NCBI GenBank assembly: GCA_019634215.1 | Contig: JAHQVS010000031.1 | Coordinates: 1-54,457, forward strand | Direction of reading: 5' to 3' | Length of the DNA stretch: 54,457 nucleotides | Source of the DNA: Paracoccaceae bacterium | GTDB taxonomy: Bacteria; Pseudomonadota; Alphaproteobacteria; Rhodobacterales; Rhodobacteraceae | In this document: positions 41,704-50,098 of the stretch, in pieces | Layout: every line of letters starts with the position of its first letter | How positions within the stretch are numbered: the first letter of the stretch is position 1 | Notes under the pieces: generated by a model | What the model saw: the letters and a program-made list of their open reading frames with translations, nothing else | What the model was told of the DNA's origin: nothing | Databases searched by the model: none | Made by a program: the position numbers and the translations under genes

Positions 41704-42525
41704 ATGTGCCATGCTTGCGTGACCAATGCCGTGAAAGAGCGGATGCTGTCTCGACGTGATTTCTTCAAAACCGTTCCGATCGCGGCTGTTGGAGCCGGCG
41801 TGGCGGCAATGGCGGCCGCGCCTGCGGCCTTGGCTAAAGGGCATCAACAGGTGCTCGATCTGACCCATACGGTCTCCCCCGAGTTCCCCACCTATTTCGG
41901 CGCGCCCGGCATTTCGATGGAGCAGAAGTTCAAATTTGAAGACAATGGTTTCAACCTATTCGAAATGACCGTCAACGAGCATACCGGCACCCATATCGAT
42001 GCGCCGCTGCATTTCTCTGCGGATGGGCAATCGGTGGATGAGATTCCGATCGAGAATTTGGTGTGCCCGCTGGCGGTGATCGATATTCGCGAGAAGGCGG
42101 CCTCGGAGAAAGAGGCGCAGGTGACTCCGGACGATGTAAAGGCTTGGATTTCAGCCAACGGTGAAATTGCCGAGGGGGCTTGCGTAGCGATGTTGTCGGG
42201 GTGGGCCGCGCATGTCGGCACCGACAAATATCGTGGGGCCGACGCCGAGGGGACGCAGCATTACCCGGCGTTCCATGTCGAGGCGGCGCAGATGTTGATC
42301 GAGGAGACCGGGGCTGTTGGGATGGCGTCGGACACACTGTCGCTCGATGTCGGGTCTTCAAAGACGTTTGACACGCATTACGCTTGGTTGCCGACTAACC
42401 GCTGGGGGCTTGAGAATGTCGCCAATTTGGATGCGGTTCCCGCGTCGGGCGCTACCTTGGTTGTCGGTGCGCCGAAGCATAAGGGCGGCACTGGCGGCCC
42501 ATCTCGGGTATTGGCGCTGGTGTGA
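41704..42525 (+). CDS. Tat-exported cyclase-family hydrolase (kynurenine-formamidase-like)
   Basis: 273 residues. Residues 16-45 are a twin-arginine signal (SRRDFFKT, hydrophobic core, A-x-A before KGHQ). The mature part is the metal-dependent cyclase/KynB fold: LDLTHTVSPEFP, the metal motif EHTGTHIDAPLHF, and GMASDTLSLDVG. KynB-like enzymes hydrolyse N-formylkynurenine; export by Tat suggests another substrate outside the cytosol. ATG 41704 is supported by GGAAGGGA upstream; ATG 41749, just before the RR, is the alternative. Likely co-transcribed with the AhpD-like gene 51 bp downstream, with a hairpin between. Confidence 0.85.
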   Translation: MCHACVTNAVKERMLSRRDFFKTVPIAAVGAGVAAMAAAPAALAKGHQQVLDLTHTVSPEFPTYFGAPGISMEQKFKFEDNGFNLFEMTVNEHTGTHIDAPLHFSADGQSVDEIPIENLVCPLAVIDIREKAASEKEAQVTPDDVKAWISANGEIAEGACVAMLSGWAAHVGTDKYRGADAEGTQHYPAFHVEAAQMLIEETGAVGMASDTLSLDVGSSKTFDTHYAWLPTNRWGLENVANLDAVPASGATLVVGAPKHKGGTGGPSRVLALV

Positions 42526-42534
42526 GGTTGTTTA

Positions 42535-42558
42535 GCGGCCCGCCCACCGGCGGGCCGC
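42535..42558 (+). promoter_or_regulatory. 10-bp perfect hairpin between cyclase and AhpD-like genes
   Basis: GCGGCCCGCC and its exact complement flank a CACC loop, nine bases after the cyclase stop and 19 bases before the next start, without a T-run. It could be a weak terminator or a transcript-stabilising element. Confidence 0.5.
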
Positions 42559-42576
42559 CATCAATGGAGATGATGG

Positions 42577-42987
42577 ATGGCGACTGTCACCTTGCTCTCT
42601 GACGCGGAGCTGTCGCCTGAGGCGCTGGCTATTTTCGGGGAGATCCGCGCAGCGCGCAACAGCGATTATGTGAACGATTTTTGGCGCGCCCTCGCCCATG
42701 ATCCGTCGCTTCTGCGGGCGACTTGGGATCGGTTGCGGACCGTGATGTCGCCGGATGGGGCGTTGGACCCGCTGACCAAGGAGTTGCTGTATGTGGCAGT
42801 TTCGATCGTAAACGGCTGCGAGTATTGCATCCACTCCCACACCGCTGCGGCGCGGGCGAAGGGGATGACGCCGGAACAGCATGGCGAGCTGCTGGCGGTC
42901 GTTGCGATGGCGAGCCAGACCAACGCATTGGCGACGGCGTTGGGCGTCAAGCCGGACGTCATGTTTCAGGCGGATGACAAGCCTTAA
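42577..42987 (+). CDS. AhpD-like carboxymuconolactone-decarboxylase-family protein
   Basis: 136 residues with the AhpD core NGCEYCIHSHTAAARAKGM: a CxxC redox pair and downstream His of the alkylhydroperoxidase-like group, rather than the plain decarboxylase. Such proteins are thiol-dependent peroxidases or reductants. It is read after the exported cyclase. Its stop codon overlaps that of the convergent comM gene at the palindrome TTAA (42984-42987). Confidence 0.84.
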   Translation: MATVTLLSDAELSPEALAIFGEIRAARNSDYVNDFWRALAHDPSLLRATWDRLRTVMSPDGALDPLTKELLYVAVSIVNGCEYCIHSHTAAARAKGMTPEQHGELLAVVAMASQTNALATALGVKPDVMFQADDKP

Positions 42988-44516
42988 CGTATCAGTGGCG
43001 CGCGGCGGAATCTCGCTGCTTCGGCGATATGGGGGGCGTCGATCGACTCTGAAGCGTCGAGATCAGCCACCGTTCGAGCGACGCGCAGCACGCGGCGGTA
43101 ACCCCGGGCGCTCAGGCGCAGATTCTCGGCGACACGTTTCAGCAATGTGATAGCGGCCTCAGTGGCGGCGGCGTCGAGATCGGGGCCGTCCAACTCAGCG
43201 TTCATCTTGGGGCGACGCCCCAGCGGGTTGTCTGCGCTGGGGTCAATCTTGGTGGAGCGTTCGATTTGCCGGGTGCGGGCTGCGGCAACGCGGGTGGCTA
43301 CTTCGGCGGTTCCCTCCTCCGCTGGAGGTAGTGATAGGTCGTCGATGGAGACGGCTGGGGTCTCCAGTTGGATATCAATGCGGTCCAGAAGCGGCCCAGA
43401 GATGCGGGCCTGATAGTCGAGACCGCATTGCGGGGCGCGGGCGCAGGCCTGGGCGGGATCGGCGAGATAACCGCAACGGCAGGGGTTCATCGCCGCGATC
43501 AATTGCACACGGGCCGGATAGCGGGCATGGGCGTTGATGCGGGCGACCACCGCCTCGCCAGTCTCCAGCGGCTGGCGGAGCGACTCCAGCACCGAACGGG
43601 CGAATTCCGGCAGTTCGTCAAGGAACAGCACGCCGCAATGCGCTAGGGAGACTTCGCCTGGCTTGGCGGAGCGGCCGCCGCCGACCATCGCCGCCATCGA
43701 GGCGGAATGGTGCGGGCTGCGGAACGGCCGGCGGCGGGAAATACGGCCCTCCTGGATCAGCCCAGCGATAGAATGCACCATCGACACTTCCAGCGCCTCC
43801 TCAGGGCTTAGCGGCGGCAGCAGGCCGGGGAGCCGCGAGGCCAGCATGGATTTTCCGGCGCCGGGCGGGCCGATCATCAGTAGATTGTGACCGCCGGCGG
43901 CGGTGATCTCCAGAGCGCGTTTGGCGGTCTCCTGGCCACGCACGTCGCGCAGATCAACGATTGCCGGGTCGTCCTCGGCCTCACGGGGCTCGGGCGATGG
44001 TAGGGCTTGGCGGCCGTTGAAATGGTTAATCAGAGACAGCAGGCTGTCCGCGGCGATAACCTCTACCGCCCCGACCAGCGCCGCCTCCGGGCCGCAGACG
44101 GCGGGACAGATGAAGCCGCGTTCAGACTCTGCCGCCGCCAACGTTCCGGGCAGCGCTCCGGCGATTTGCGACAACGCGCCGTCCAGGGAAAGTGCGCCCA
44201 TGGCGACATGGCGGGCGGCTTCATCCAGCGGGATCGCCTCCATAGCGGCGAGGAGGCTCAGGGCGATGGGTAGGTCGTAGTGCCCGCCCTCCTTCGGCAT
44301 GTCTGCGGGGGCGAGATTGATGGTAATACGCTTGGCTGGGAGGGCGAGGCCCATGGCGTTGAGGGCGGCGCGCACCCGCTCCTTAGATTCGGCCACCGCC
44401 TTGTCGGCGAGGCCGACGATGGTGAAGCTCGGCAGGCCGGGTGAGAGGTGGCATTGGACGTCGATCAGCCGGGCGTCGAGGCCTTGGAAGGCGACTGTGT
44501 AGGCATGGGCGACCAT
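42984..44516 (-). CDS. comM: YifB/ComM-family AAA ATPase
   Basis: 510 residues: N-terminal Lon-protease-like ChlI domain (~1-170; VGLADKAVAESKERVRAAL), an Mg-chelatase-type AAA domain with Walker A GPPGAGKSMLASRL, Walker B VLFLDELPEF and the zinc-like CRCGYLADPAQAC loop, and the Mg-chelatase C-terminal domain (~410-505; SARGYRRVLRVARTVADL). ComM is a branch-migration helicase that extends heteroduplex in natural transformation. No competence genes are nearby. It overlaps the end of the AhpD-like gene by four bases. Confidence 0.92.
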   Translation of the reverse strand: MVAHAYTVAFQGLDARLIDVQCHLSPGLPSFTIVGLADKAVAESKERVRAALNAMGLALPAKRITINLAPADMPKEGGHYDLPIALSLLAAMEAIPLDEAARHVAMGALSLDGALSQIAGALPGTLAAAESERGFICPAVCGPEAALVGAVEVIAADSLLSLINHFNGRQALPSPEPREAEDDPAIVDLRDVRGQETAKRALEITAAGGHNLLMIGPPGAGKSMLASRLPGLLPPLSPEEALEVSMVHSIAGLIQEGRISRRRPFRSPHHSASMAAMVGGGRSAKPGEVSLAHCGVLFLDELPEFARSVLESLRQPLETGEAVVARINAHARYPARVQLIAAMNPCRCGYLADPAQACARAPQCGLDYQARISGPLLDRIDIQLETPAVSIDDLSLPPAEEGTAEVATRVAAARTRQIERSTKIDPSADNPLGRRPKMNAELDGPDLDAAATEAAITLLKRVAENLRLSARGYRRVLRVARTVADLDASESIDAPHIAEAARFRRAPLIR

Positions 44517-44725
44517 GGGGCGCGTTCCCGGCGGTTCTATGAGAGGCGAGGTGAGTCGGGATGTGTCGCCCTTTTGGAATTCAGGGCTGTGTTGGGGCGT
44601 GCGTCAAGCCTGGAGCGGTTGCGAGGGTTATTTCTCTTTGGGAGGCCCGTACCCTCACCCTAGCACCGCCTTGCTAAACACCCAATTTTTTCAGGGCGTA
44701 GATGATGGCGCTTCGGGCGAAGCCA

Positions 44726-45199
44726 TCATTGGGTCTCAAGCCGAAATTTCAAAAACACCACCCCATCAGAATCTGTTTCACCAACAGGCTTAGCTCCAAG
44801 CCTAGCAAGCGCCCCTAGATTTTTACGAGATGGCGGCAGCAGAAAAGTTACGAAGGGTATCCGCTCATCTGCGACGGCGAATGCAATCGCCTTTTGAGTT
44901 ATACGTGCGCCTAGTCCAAACGCGCTTGGATTTAAAACCAAACCATAGTCCCATTCGTCGCCCTCTTTTTGGAAACCACCCCACCCGATATATTCGCCGC
45001 TTGATAAAATAGCCCAATGTCCTAGCCCATCGCGCCGCCAGCACTCTTCCTTGGCGGCGACAAACTTGGTCACAGCGGTTTCGTCCCATTCAAATGTCAA
45101 AAGCGGCATATGCACCGCCACTCGAGGATCGGACATGTGAGCAATAATCTGGTTCGGCTCGATGCTGGGTAATCTGGCGAAGGTGATGCCGTGCTTCAA
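44726..45199 (-). CDS. GNAT-family N-acetyltransferase, TTG start
   Basis: 157 residues with GNAT-like core features: AILSSGEYIGWGGF (strand 4/motif A side), WDYGLVLNPSAFGLGARITQKAI and FLLPPSRKNLGALARLGAKPVGE (motif B). It probably acetylates a small molecule or protein N-terminus; the acceptor is unknown. The frame runs open to 45643 inside the LysR gene, but the real start is probably TTG 45199: AGGAG lies five bases upstream and the TTG overlaps the LysR stop in TTGA, giving translational coupling. ATG 45135 (MSDPRV) is the alternative. Confidence 0.78.
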   Translation of the reverse strand: MKHGITFARLPSIEPNQIIAHMSDPRVAVHMPLLTFEWDETAVTKFVAAKEECWRRDGLGHWAILSSGEYIGWGGFQKEGDEWDYGLVLNPSAFGLGARITQKAIAFAVADERIPFVTFLLPPSRKNLGALARLGAKPVGETDSDGVVFLKFRLETQ

Positions 45200-46083
45200 T
45201 TTGGCTCCTGGCGACTCGTTAGAGCTTCGACGAAAAGGGCCGTTAGACCGTCTTTCGGTGCGTTTGGGGGCCAGACTGCGTAAACGCCGACAGGTACGAT
45301 AGACCAATCCGGCAGGACACACTCCATAACGCCAGCCGCCACATCCTGCTCTAGAAGATACTCGGGGAGCATCGCCAGCCCAGCGCCGGCGCGGGCCAAA
45401 CGGTAGAGCGCGTGGGCGTCGTTGACGCTGACTCGTGAGGCTGGTTTGAGCCGGACAGCGCGATGGCCTGGCTTTCTGAATTCGGGTTTGAGCGAAACGG
45501 GGGATAAGTTGAGCCAGTCCCAGTCGCCAAGATCCTGGGGGGAGGTTGGCTTCGGGCGTGCATCTAGGTATGAGCGCGCGGCCGTCACCCGGCGCGTAAC
45601 TGTATAGAGCTTTCTTCCGATCAGAGTGCTGTCTTGCAGCCACCCCATCCGGATTGCGACATCAATGCCAGCTTCTATGATGTTTCGACGGCTGTCCGAA
45701 AAGTCGAGGTGAAGGCGAATGTTCGGATAATCGTTGGCGAAGGCCGCGATCCGGTCGACTAGCATTGATTGCGCCATCACGGCGGGTGCCGTCACCCGCA
45801 GCTCACCAGACGGCTGGTTTGCCCGATTTGAGACAGCCTGAATACCGGATTCGGCTGCGTGCATCATCTCGCGCGCAGCGGCTAGCAAACGCTCTCCGTC
45901 GCTTGTGAGTGATAGCTTTCGCGTGGAGCGATATAGAAGGGCCGTCCCGACCTGCCGCTCCAACTGGGTGATGTGATGACTCACAACTGACGGTGACAGG
46001 TTCAGCGCGCGAGCAGCAGCGCGAAATGATCCGTGGTCGACCGTCTTCGCAAAAATCGCCATCTGCCGAAGCGGCTCCAGCAT
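45196..46083 (-). CDS. LysR-family transcriptional regulator
   Basis: 295 residues: N-terminal winged helix (AARALNLSPSVVSHHITQLE), linker and an effector domain of the CrgA/AaeR-like subgroup (VRMGWLQDSTLIGRKL). Transcribed divergently from the SnoaL-like gene over 134 bp that contains ATCTG-N15-CAGAT (46112-46136), a possible operator. Its stop overlaps the TTG start of the GNAT gene. Effector unknown. Confidence 0.88.
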   Translation of the reverse strand: MLEPLRQMAIFAKTVDHGSFRAAARALNLSPSVVSHHITQLERQVGTALLYRSTRKLSLTSDGERLLAAAREMMHAAESGIQAVSNRANQPSGELRVTAPAVMAQSMLVDRIAAFANDYPNIRLHLDFSDSRRNIIEAGIDVAIRMGWLQDSTLIGRKLYTVTRRVTAARSYLDARPKPTSPQDLGDWDWLNLSPVSLKPEFRKPGHRAVRLKPASRVSVNDAHALYRLARAGAGLAMLPEYLLEQDVAAGVMECVLPDWSIVPVGVYAVWPPNAPKDGLTALFVEALTSRQEPN

Positions 46084-46217
46084 TATGCCTTTTTCCCAAA
46101 CAGTAAATACGATCTGATCTATATTATCGAACAGATGATTTTAAGCCACCTTCATTTCACCGACCCCACCGAAGATTCCGCATGCGTGGGGATTCGAAGG
46201 ATCTGGAGGCTAGGATT

Positions 46218-46697
46218 ATGAAAAGTTTGAAAGTTTTGTTTACGGCTTTCACTTTGCTCGTCGGGGCAACTGCCGGACTGGCGGTGGCGGACGACAAGGC
46301 GACGGCGCAGACGTTCTATGACTTCCTAAGCAACCCCTCTTCAGACGAGAAGATTGCGGCGCTAAAGGAGGCTGTGGGTGAAAACTGGGAAAGCATCGGC
46401 GACTATTCCGGGGCAATAAAGTCGCGTGAAAAGTTTATTGGCCAAATCGGCGGATTTGGGCAGTTGATCCCCGATCTGAACTGGAACGTTGAGGAGATGT
46501 TTCAGGACGGCAATCGGGTCATCGTCCGTGGGCGCGCGACTGGGACGCCCACTGGCCCGATGTTCGGCGTCGACGGCGGCGGTAAGTCGTTCGACATCAT
46601 GTCCATCGACATCCACACTATCGAGGGCGGTAAAATCGTCCGCACCTACCATGTGGAGGACTGGGCGGGCGCCCTGGGCCAACTGAGCGCTGAGTAG
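46218..46697 (+). CDS. secreted SnoaL-like (NTF2-fold) protein
   Basis: 159 residues with a signal peptide (cleavage after AVA) and an NTF2-like alpha+beta cone: NWNVEEMFQDGNRVIVRGRATGTPTG and HTIEGGKIVRTYHVEDWAGALGQLS, the usual SnoaL/ester-cyclase tail. Family members cyclise or hydrolyse small molecules or only bind them. ATG 46218 has GGAGG eight bases upstream. Divergent from the LysR gene, which likely regulates it. It is followed 65 bp later by the remnants of a cupin gene. Confidence 0.8.
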   Translation: MKSLKVLFTAFTLLVGATAGLAVADDKATAQTFYDFLSNPSSDEKIAALKEAVGENWESIGDYSGAIKSREKFIGQIGGFGQLIPDLNWNVEEMFQDGNRVIVRGRATGTPTGPMFGVDGGGKSFDIMSIDIHTIEGGKIVRTYHVEDWAGALGQLSAE

Positions 46698-46762
46698 CCC
46701 TCAAGAATTTGTGGCTAGGGGATACCCCTGGTCACGTTTTCCGAAAATTTGGAGCTGCTGAC

Positions 46763-47262
46763 ATGACAAACCGGTGCACGTATGTGCCCGTCTGGCGGCG
46801 GCAAAAGCTATGACTGGTCAGCCGACCACACCTTTGTGAAAATGTCTGCTGCTGAGACGAGTGGCTAATACGCGTTGATGGAGGCAACCTTAAGGCCAAC
46901 TTTGCGCTCGGCCTTCATCTCCATCGCTATCACGCGGAGACTTTTAGATCCTGGAAGGGGATATCGATTTCTATCTGGATGGCGACTGGATAACCGCTGC
47001 CCCCGGCTCTTGCACCCATGTTCCGCCTGGCGTGCCGTATGCGTGCGCTCTCGCCAAAGGCGTGGGTTTGGGCAAGATTTTGATGACCAACCAGCCTTCA
47101 GGTTTCGGTCAGTGTCTCGCCGAGCTCGCTGAGATGACGGAGGCGGATTTCGAAGATCAGGCGAAGATGGATGAATTGAACGAGAGATACGACACTAAGA
47201 ACTGGAATTGCCCCTTCGGCACTCGCTCCTTGGCATCGGCCACCGACTTATTTGTGGGGTGA
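46763..47262 (+). pseudogene. broken cupin-domain gene
   Basis: A cupin can be read only by moving between frames. The first fragment reads SYDWSADHTFVKMSAAETSG and meets TAA at 46866. The next stretch, from 46883 in another frame, reads LKANFALGLHLHRYHAETF (the His-x-His-x3-His-like metal motif). From 46948 a third frame reads ILEGDIDFYLDGDW and HVPPGVPYAC on to the stop at 47262. At least two stops (TAA 46866, TAG 46945) and about three single-base shifts are needed. The ATG at 46763 with GGAG upstream looks like the old start. Once a single-domain cupin of about 165 residues, probably linked to the LysR/SnoaL genes. Sequencing error in one or two sites cannot be excluded. Confidence 0.8.
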
Positions 47263-47447
47263 AAAGACGATCTTTTTTCAGCGCGCCGTGTCGATATGCT
47301 GTCCTTCTCCACTTCATCGCCTAGGGGCGCCTAACGTGTTAGCAGAGTTGCACCCAAGATTATGCATTGTGCAAATAGCAATGCGGCGGCTAGGCTTTGG
47401 AGTACAAAAGAGTTTGGTATTTTCGACATGTGACGAAGGGACTCTCG

Positions 47448-49043
47448 ATGCGTCATCTATGTAAGTTCGCCTTAGCGGCGGTCGCGATGAGCGCTGCGTT
47501 GGCGAGCGGAGCCGCCATGGCGCAGAAAGCCGGCGGCAATCTCGTTTTTATCGTTCAGCCTGAGCCTCCATCGCTCGCCGGCTACCTGTCGACCTCCGGG
47601 CCAATCGGGCTCGTTGCGCCGAAGATCTACGAAGGGCTCTTCGACTACGACAACGATCTGAAAATCGCCCCTGCGCTCGCTGAGAGCTACGATGTCAGCG
47701 ACGACGGCAAAACCGTCACCTTTAAGCTCCAACAAGGGGTGACATGGCATGACGGTGAGCCGTTCACGTCGGCCGATGTCGAGTTCACCGTCATGGAGGT
47801 GCTCAAAAAGGTGCACCCACGTGGGCCGAATTCGTTTCGTGAAGTGACATCCATCGATACCCCAGACGAGTACACAGCAGTCTTTAATCTCGCGAAGGCG
47901 GCGCCCTATATGTTGAGCGCGCTCTCCGCATACGAGAGCCCTATGGTGCCAAAACACCTTCTCGAGGGCCAAGACCCGCGAAATGCGGAGCTCGGAAATA
48001 ATCCCGTCGGCACTGGGCCATTCAAGTTCGTCGAGTGGAAGAAGGGCCAATATATCCGCCTCGAGAAGAACGAGAACTACTGGAAGGAAGGCCTTCCCTA
48101 TCTGGACCGGATTGTCGGCCGCTTCATACCTGATGCATCCACCCGGACAGCGGCGATGGAGAGCGGTGAGGTGATGTATGGCGCTTTCGGAGCGATCCCG
48201 AACATCGACGCGGTCAGACTTCGCGACACCGACGGATTCTCGGTGACGACGGAGGGGTATGCCACCATCAACCCGATGGCTTTGATCGAGTTCGATACGA
48301 CCGAACCACCTTTCGATAATCCGGCGCTCCGCAAGGCGATTTCGTATGCGTTGGATCGCCAGTTTCTGATCGACAATATTTGGTTCGGCTACGGCAAGCC
48401 TGCGACGTCGGCTTTGTCTTCAACTTTCGCTGGGCCCGGCCTCTATAAAGACCCGATGCCGAACTATGTCCCGACGGCGGATATCGAAGAGGCGATCAAG
48501 CTCCTCGATGAGGCTGGCATCACGCCTGATGAGAATGGCGTGCGCGCCAAAGCCGTGCTCGATCTGATCCCGTATGGCGAAGACTGGCGCCGCGCGGGTG
48601 AATACATGAAGCAAGCTTTGGTGCCGATCGGTATCGAACTAGAGCTGCGCTACGAGGACGTGCCGACTTGGCTGAAGCGCGTGTATCACAACTATGACTT
48701 CGCGATGAACGTGAACTACTTCTACCAGTTGGCGGATCCAGTGCTGGGTGTTCATCGCCATTACGGCACCGACCAAATCCGTCAGGGCACGCATTTCGTG
48801 AACTCGACACGTTACCCCAACCCTAAGCTTGATGAGCTTCTCGTTGCAGGGGCGCAAGAACCGGACGCCGCCAAGCGCGGTGAAATCTATGGTGAGATCC
48901 AATCGATCCTCGCTGAGGACATGCCTGTGTTGAATTTGTTCGAGATGGAGTTCCTGACTGTCTATAACGACAAGCTGAAAGGCATCGATGTTTCAGGGCT
49001 CGGAGCTTACGGTTCTTTCGCAGAAGCCTGGATTGACGATTAA
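47448..49043 (+). CDS. dipeptide/oligopeptide-type ABC transporter substrate-binding protein (family 5)
   Basis: 531 residues with a Sec signal peptide (cleavage after AMA). It has the SBP-5 hallmarks: IYEGLFDYDNDLKIAPALAES, VTFKLQQGVTWHDGEPFTSADV, GTGPFKFVEWKKGQYI and NPALRKAISYALDRQ. The frame extends upstream to 47397, but ATG 47448 with GAAGGGA upstream begins the signal peptide. First gene of a DppABC(DF)-type operon. Ligand may be a peptide, amide or other small molecule; the formamidase gene nearby hints at amides. Confidence 0.88.
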   Translation: MRHLCKFALAAVAMSAALASGAAMAQKAGGNLVFIVQPEPPSLAGYLSTSGPIGLVAPKIYEGLFDYDNDLKIAPALAESYDVSDDGKTVTFKLQQGVTWHDGEPFTSADVEFTVMEVLKKVHPRGPNSFREVTSIDTPDEYTAVFNLAKAAPYMLSALSAYESPMVPKHLLEGQDPRNAELGNNPVGTGPFKFVEWKKGQYIRLEKNENYWKEGLPYLDRIVGRFIPDASTRTAAMESGEVMYGAFGAIPNIDAVRLRDTDGFSVTTEGYATINPMALIEFDTTEPPFDNPALRKAISYALDRQFLIDNIWFGYGKPATSALSSTFAGPGLYKDPMPNYVPTADIEEAIKLLDEAGITPDENGVRAKAVLDLIPYGEDWRRAGEYMKQALVPIGIELELRYEDVPTWLKRVYHNYDFAMNVNYFYQLADPVLGVHRHYGTDQIRQGTHFVNSTRYPNPKLDELLVAGAQEPDAAKRGEIYGEIQSILAEDMPVLNLFEMEFLTVYNDKLKGIDVSGLGAYGSFAEAWIDD

Positions 49044-49062
49044 GTTCGCTCCGCAAAAATGG

Positions 49063-49090
49063 TCGGCGCCGGTCCGCTGACTGGCGTCGA
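49063..49090 (+). promoter_or_regulatory. intercistronic stem-loop after the family-5 binding protein
   Basis: TCGGCGCCGGT (49063-49073) pairs with ACTGGCGTCGA (49080-49090), 11 pairs including two G-U, with a CCGCTG loop. No T-run. Sits between the binding-protein and permease genes as in the other importer operon. Confidence 0.5.
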
Positions 49091-49107
49091 GCTTTGAAGG
49101 GAATTGC

Positions 49108-50094
49108 ATGTCTCACTCCGCACGACGCCTGCGCTATGTGCTCAAGCGCCTGATTCAGGCACTTCCGATCGTGTTGGCGATCGTGATCATGAACTTCTTT
49201 CTCCTACAGATGGCGGAAGGCGATGCGGTGGACGTTTTGGCTGGCGAGGCTGGATCGGCCACGCCGGAATATATGGCTGAGCTGCGCGCCAAGTTTGGGC
49301 TCGACCAACCTCTGCCAGTCCAGCTCGCCGTCTACCTGAAGAACGTGTTGACCTTCGATCTTGGATACTCGTTTCGCCATGAGATGCCCGTCAGCCAATT
49401 GATATTGGATCGGATGATTCCTACGATGCTGCTGATGGTGTCTACGATCATGCTCGCCGTTGGCTTTGGCGTCTTGCTCGGGTTAATCGCCGCCACTGGC
49501 CTGAATACGTGGCGTGACACAGCGATCTCCATCTTCGCCCTGATCACTTACGCCACGCCGCTATTTTGGGTCGGCCTGATGCTGATCGTCGTTTTCTCAT
49601 TGAATCTCGGCTGGTTCCCGACGTCGGGGATGGAAAACTTGACGATGTTCTATGAGGGTTGGGATCGGGTTATCGACATAGCGCATCACCTCGTGCTGCC
49701 GACGATAACGTTGTCGCTCTTTTACTTGGCGCTTTATACGCGTCTGATGCGCGCATCGATGTTGGAGCAATATGGGCAAGATTATGTGACGACTGCTAGA
49801 GCCAAGGGCGTCACCGAAAGGCGGATCATATTTGTTCATGTGCTACGGAATGCGTTGTTGCCGGTCGTGACGATGGCCGGCGTGCAGGTTGGCGCGCTGA
49901 TCGGGGGGTCCGTTATCGTCGAGTCGGTTTTCGCTTGGCCCGGCCTCGGCATGCTGGCCTTTGAAGCGCTCTTCGCGAGAGATCTCAATTTACTGCTCGG
50001 CATTTTTCTCCTCTCCGCTCTTTTGGTGGTGGCTGTGAATCTCGTGGTGGACATCATCTATTCATCGCTCGATCCGCGGATTGAGGTGGGCTGA
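49108..50094 (+). CDS. dipeptide-type ABC transporter permease (DppB-like)
   Basis: 328 residues, about six membrane helices, with LKRLIQALPIVLAIVIMNF at the start, DLGYSFRHEMPVSQLI and the EAA-type loop YGQDYVTTARAKGVTERRIIF. GAAGGG lies upstream of the ATG. Five bases separate its stop from the DppC-like start. Heterodimer partner of DppC-like permease. Confidence 0.92.
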   Translation: MSHSARRLRYVLKRLIQALPIVLAIVIMNFFLLQMAEGDAVDVLAGEAGSATPEYMAELRAKFGLDQPLPVQLAVYLKNVLTFDLGYSFRHEMPVSQLILDRMIPTMLLMVSTIMLAVGFGVLLGLIAATGLNTWRDTAISIFALITYATPLFWVGLMLIVVFSLNLGWFPTSGMENLTMFYEGWDRVIDIAHHLVLPTITLSLFYLALYTRLMRASMLEQYGQDYVTTARAKGVTERRIIFVHVLRNALLPVVTMAGVQVGALIGGSVIVESVFAWPGLGMLAFEALFARDLNLLLGIFLLSALLVVAVNLVVDIIYSSLDPRIEVG

Positions 50095-50098
50095 AGGC

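Noticed and set aside
44702-44729. Inverted repeat ATGATGGC...GCCATCAT near the end of the GNAT gene as a terminator
   Set aside because: It overlaps the stop codon and has no T-run on either strand.
45200-45643. N-terminal extension of the GNAT frame through the LysR gene
   Set aside because: Entirely inside the LysR coding sequence in another frame; a TTG with AGGAG at the LysR stop is a better start.
46875-47132. 85-codon frame after the SnoaL-like gene as a separate gene
   Set aside because: It is a shifted frame of the cupin pseudogene; the conserved cupin residues are in the other frames.
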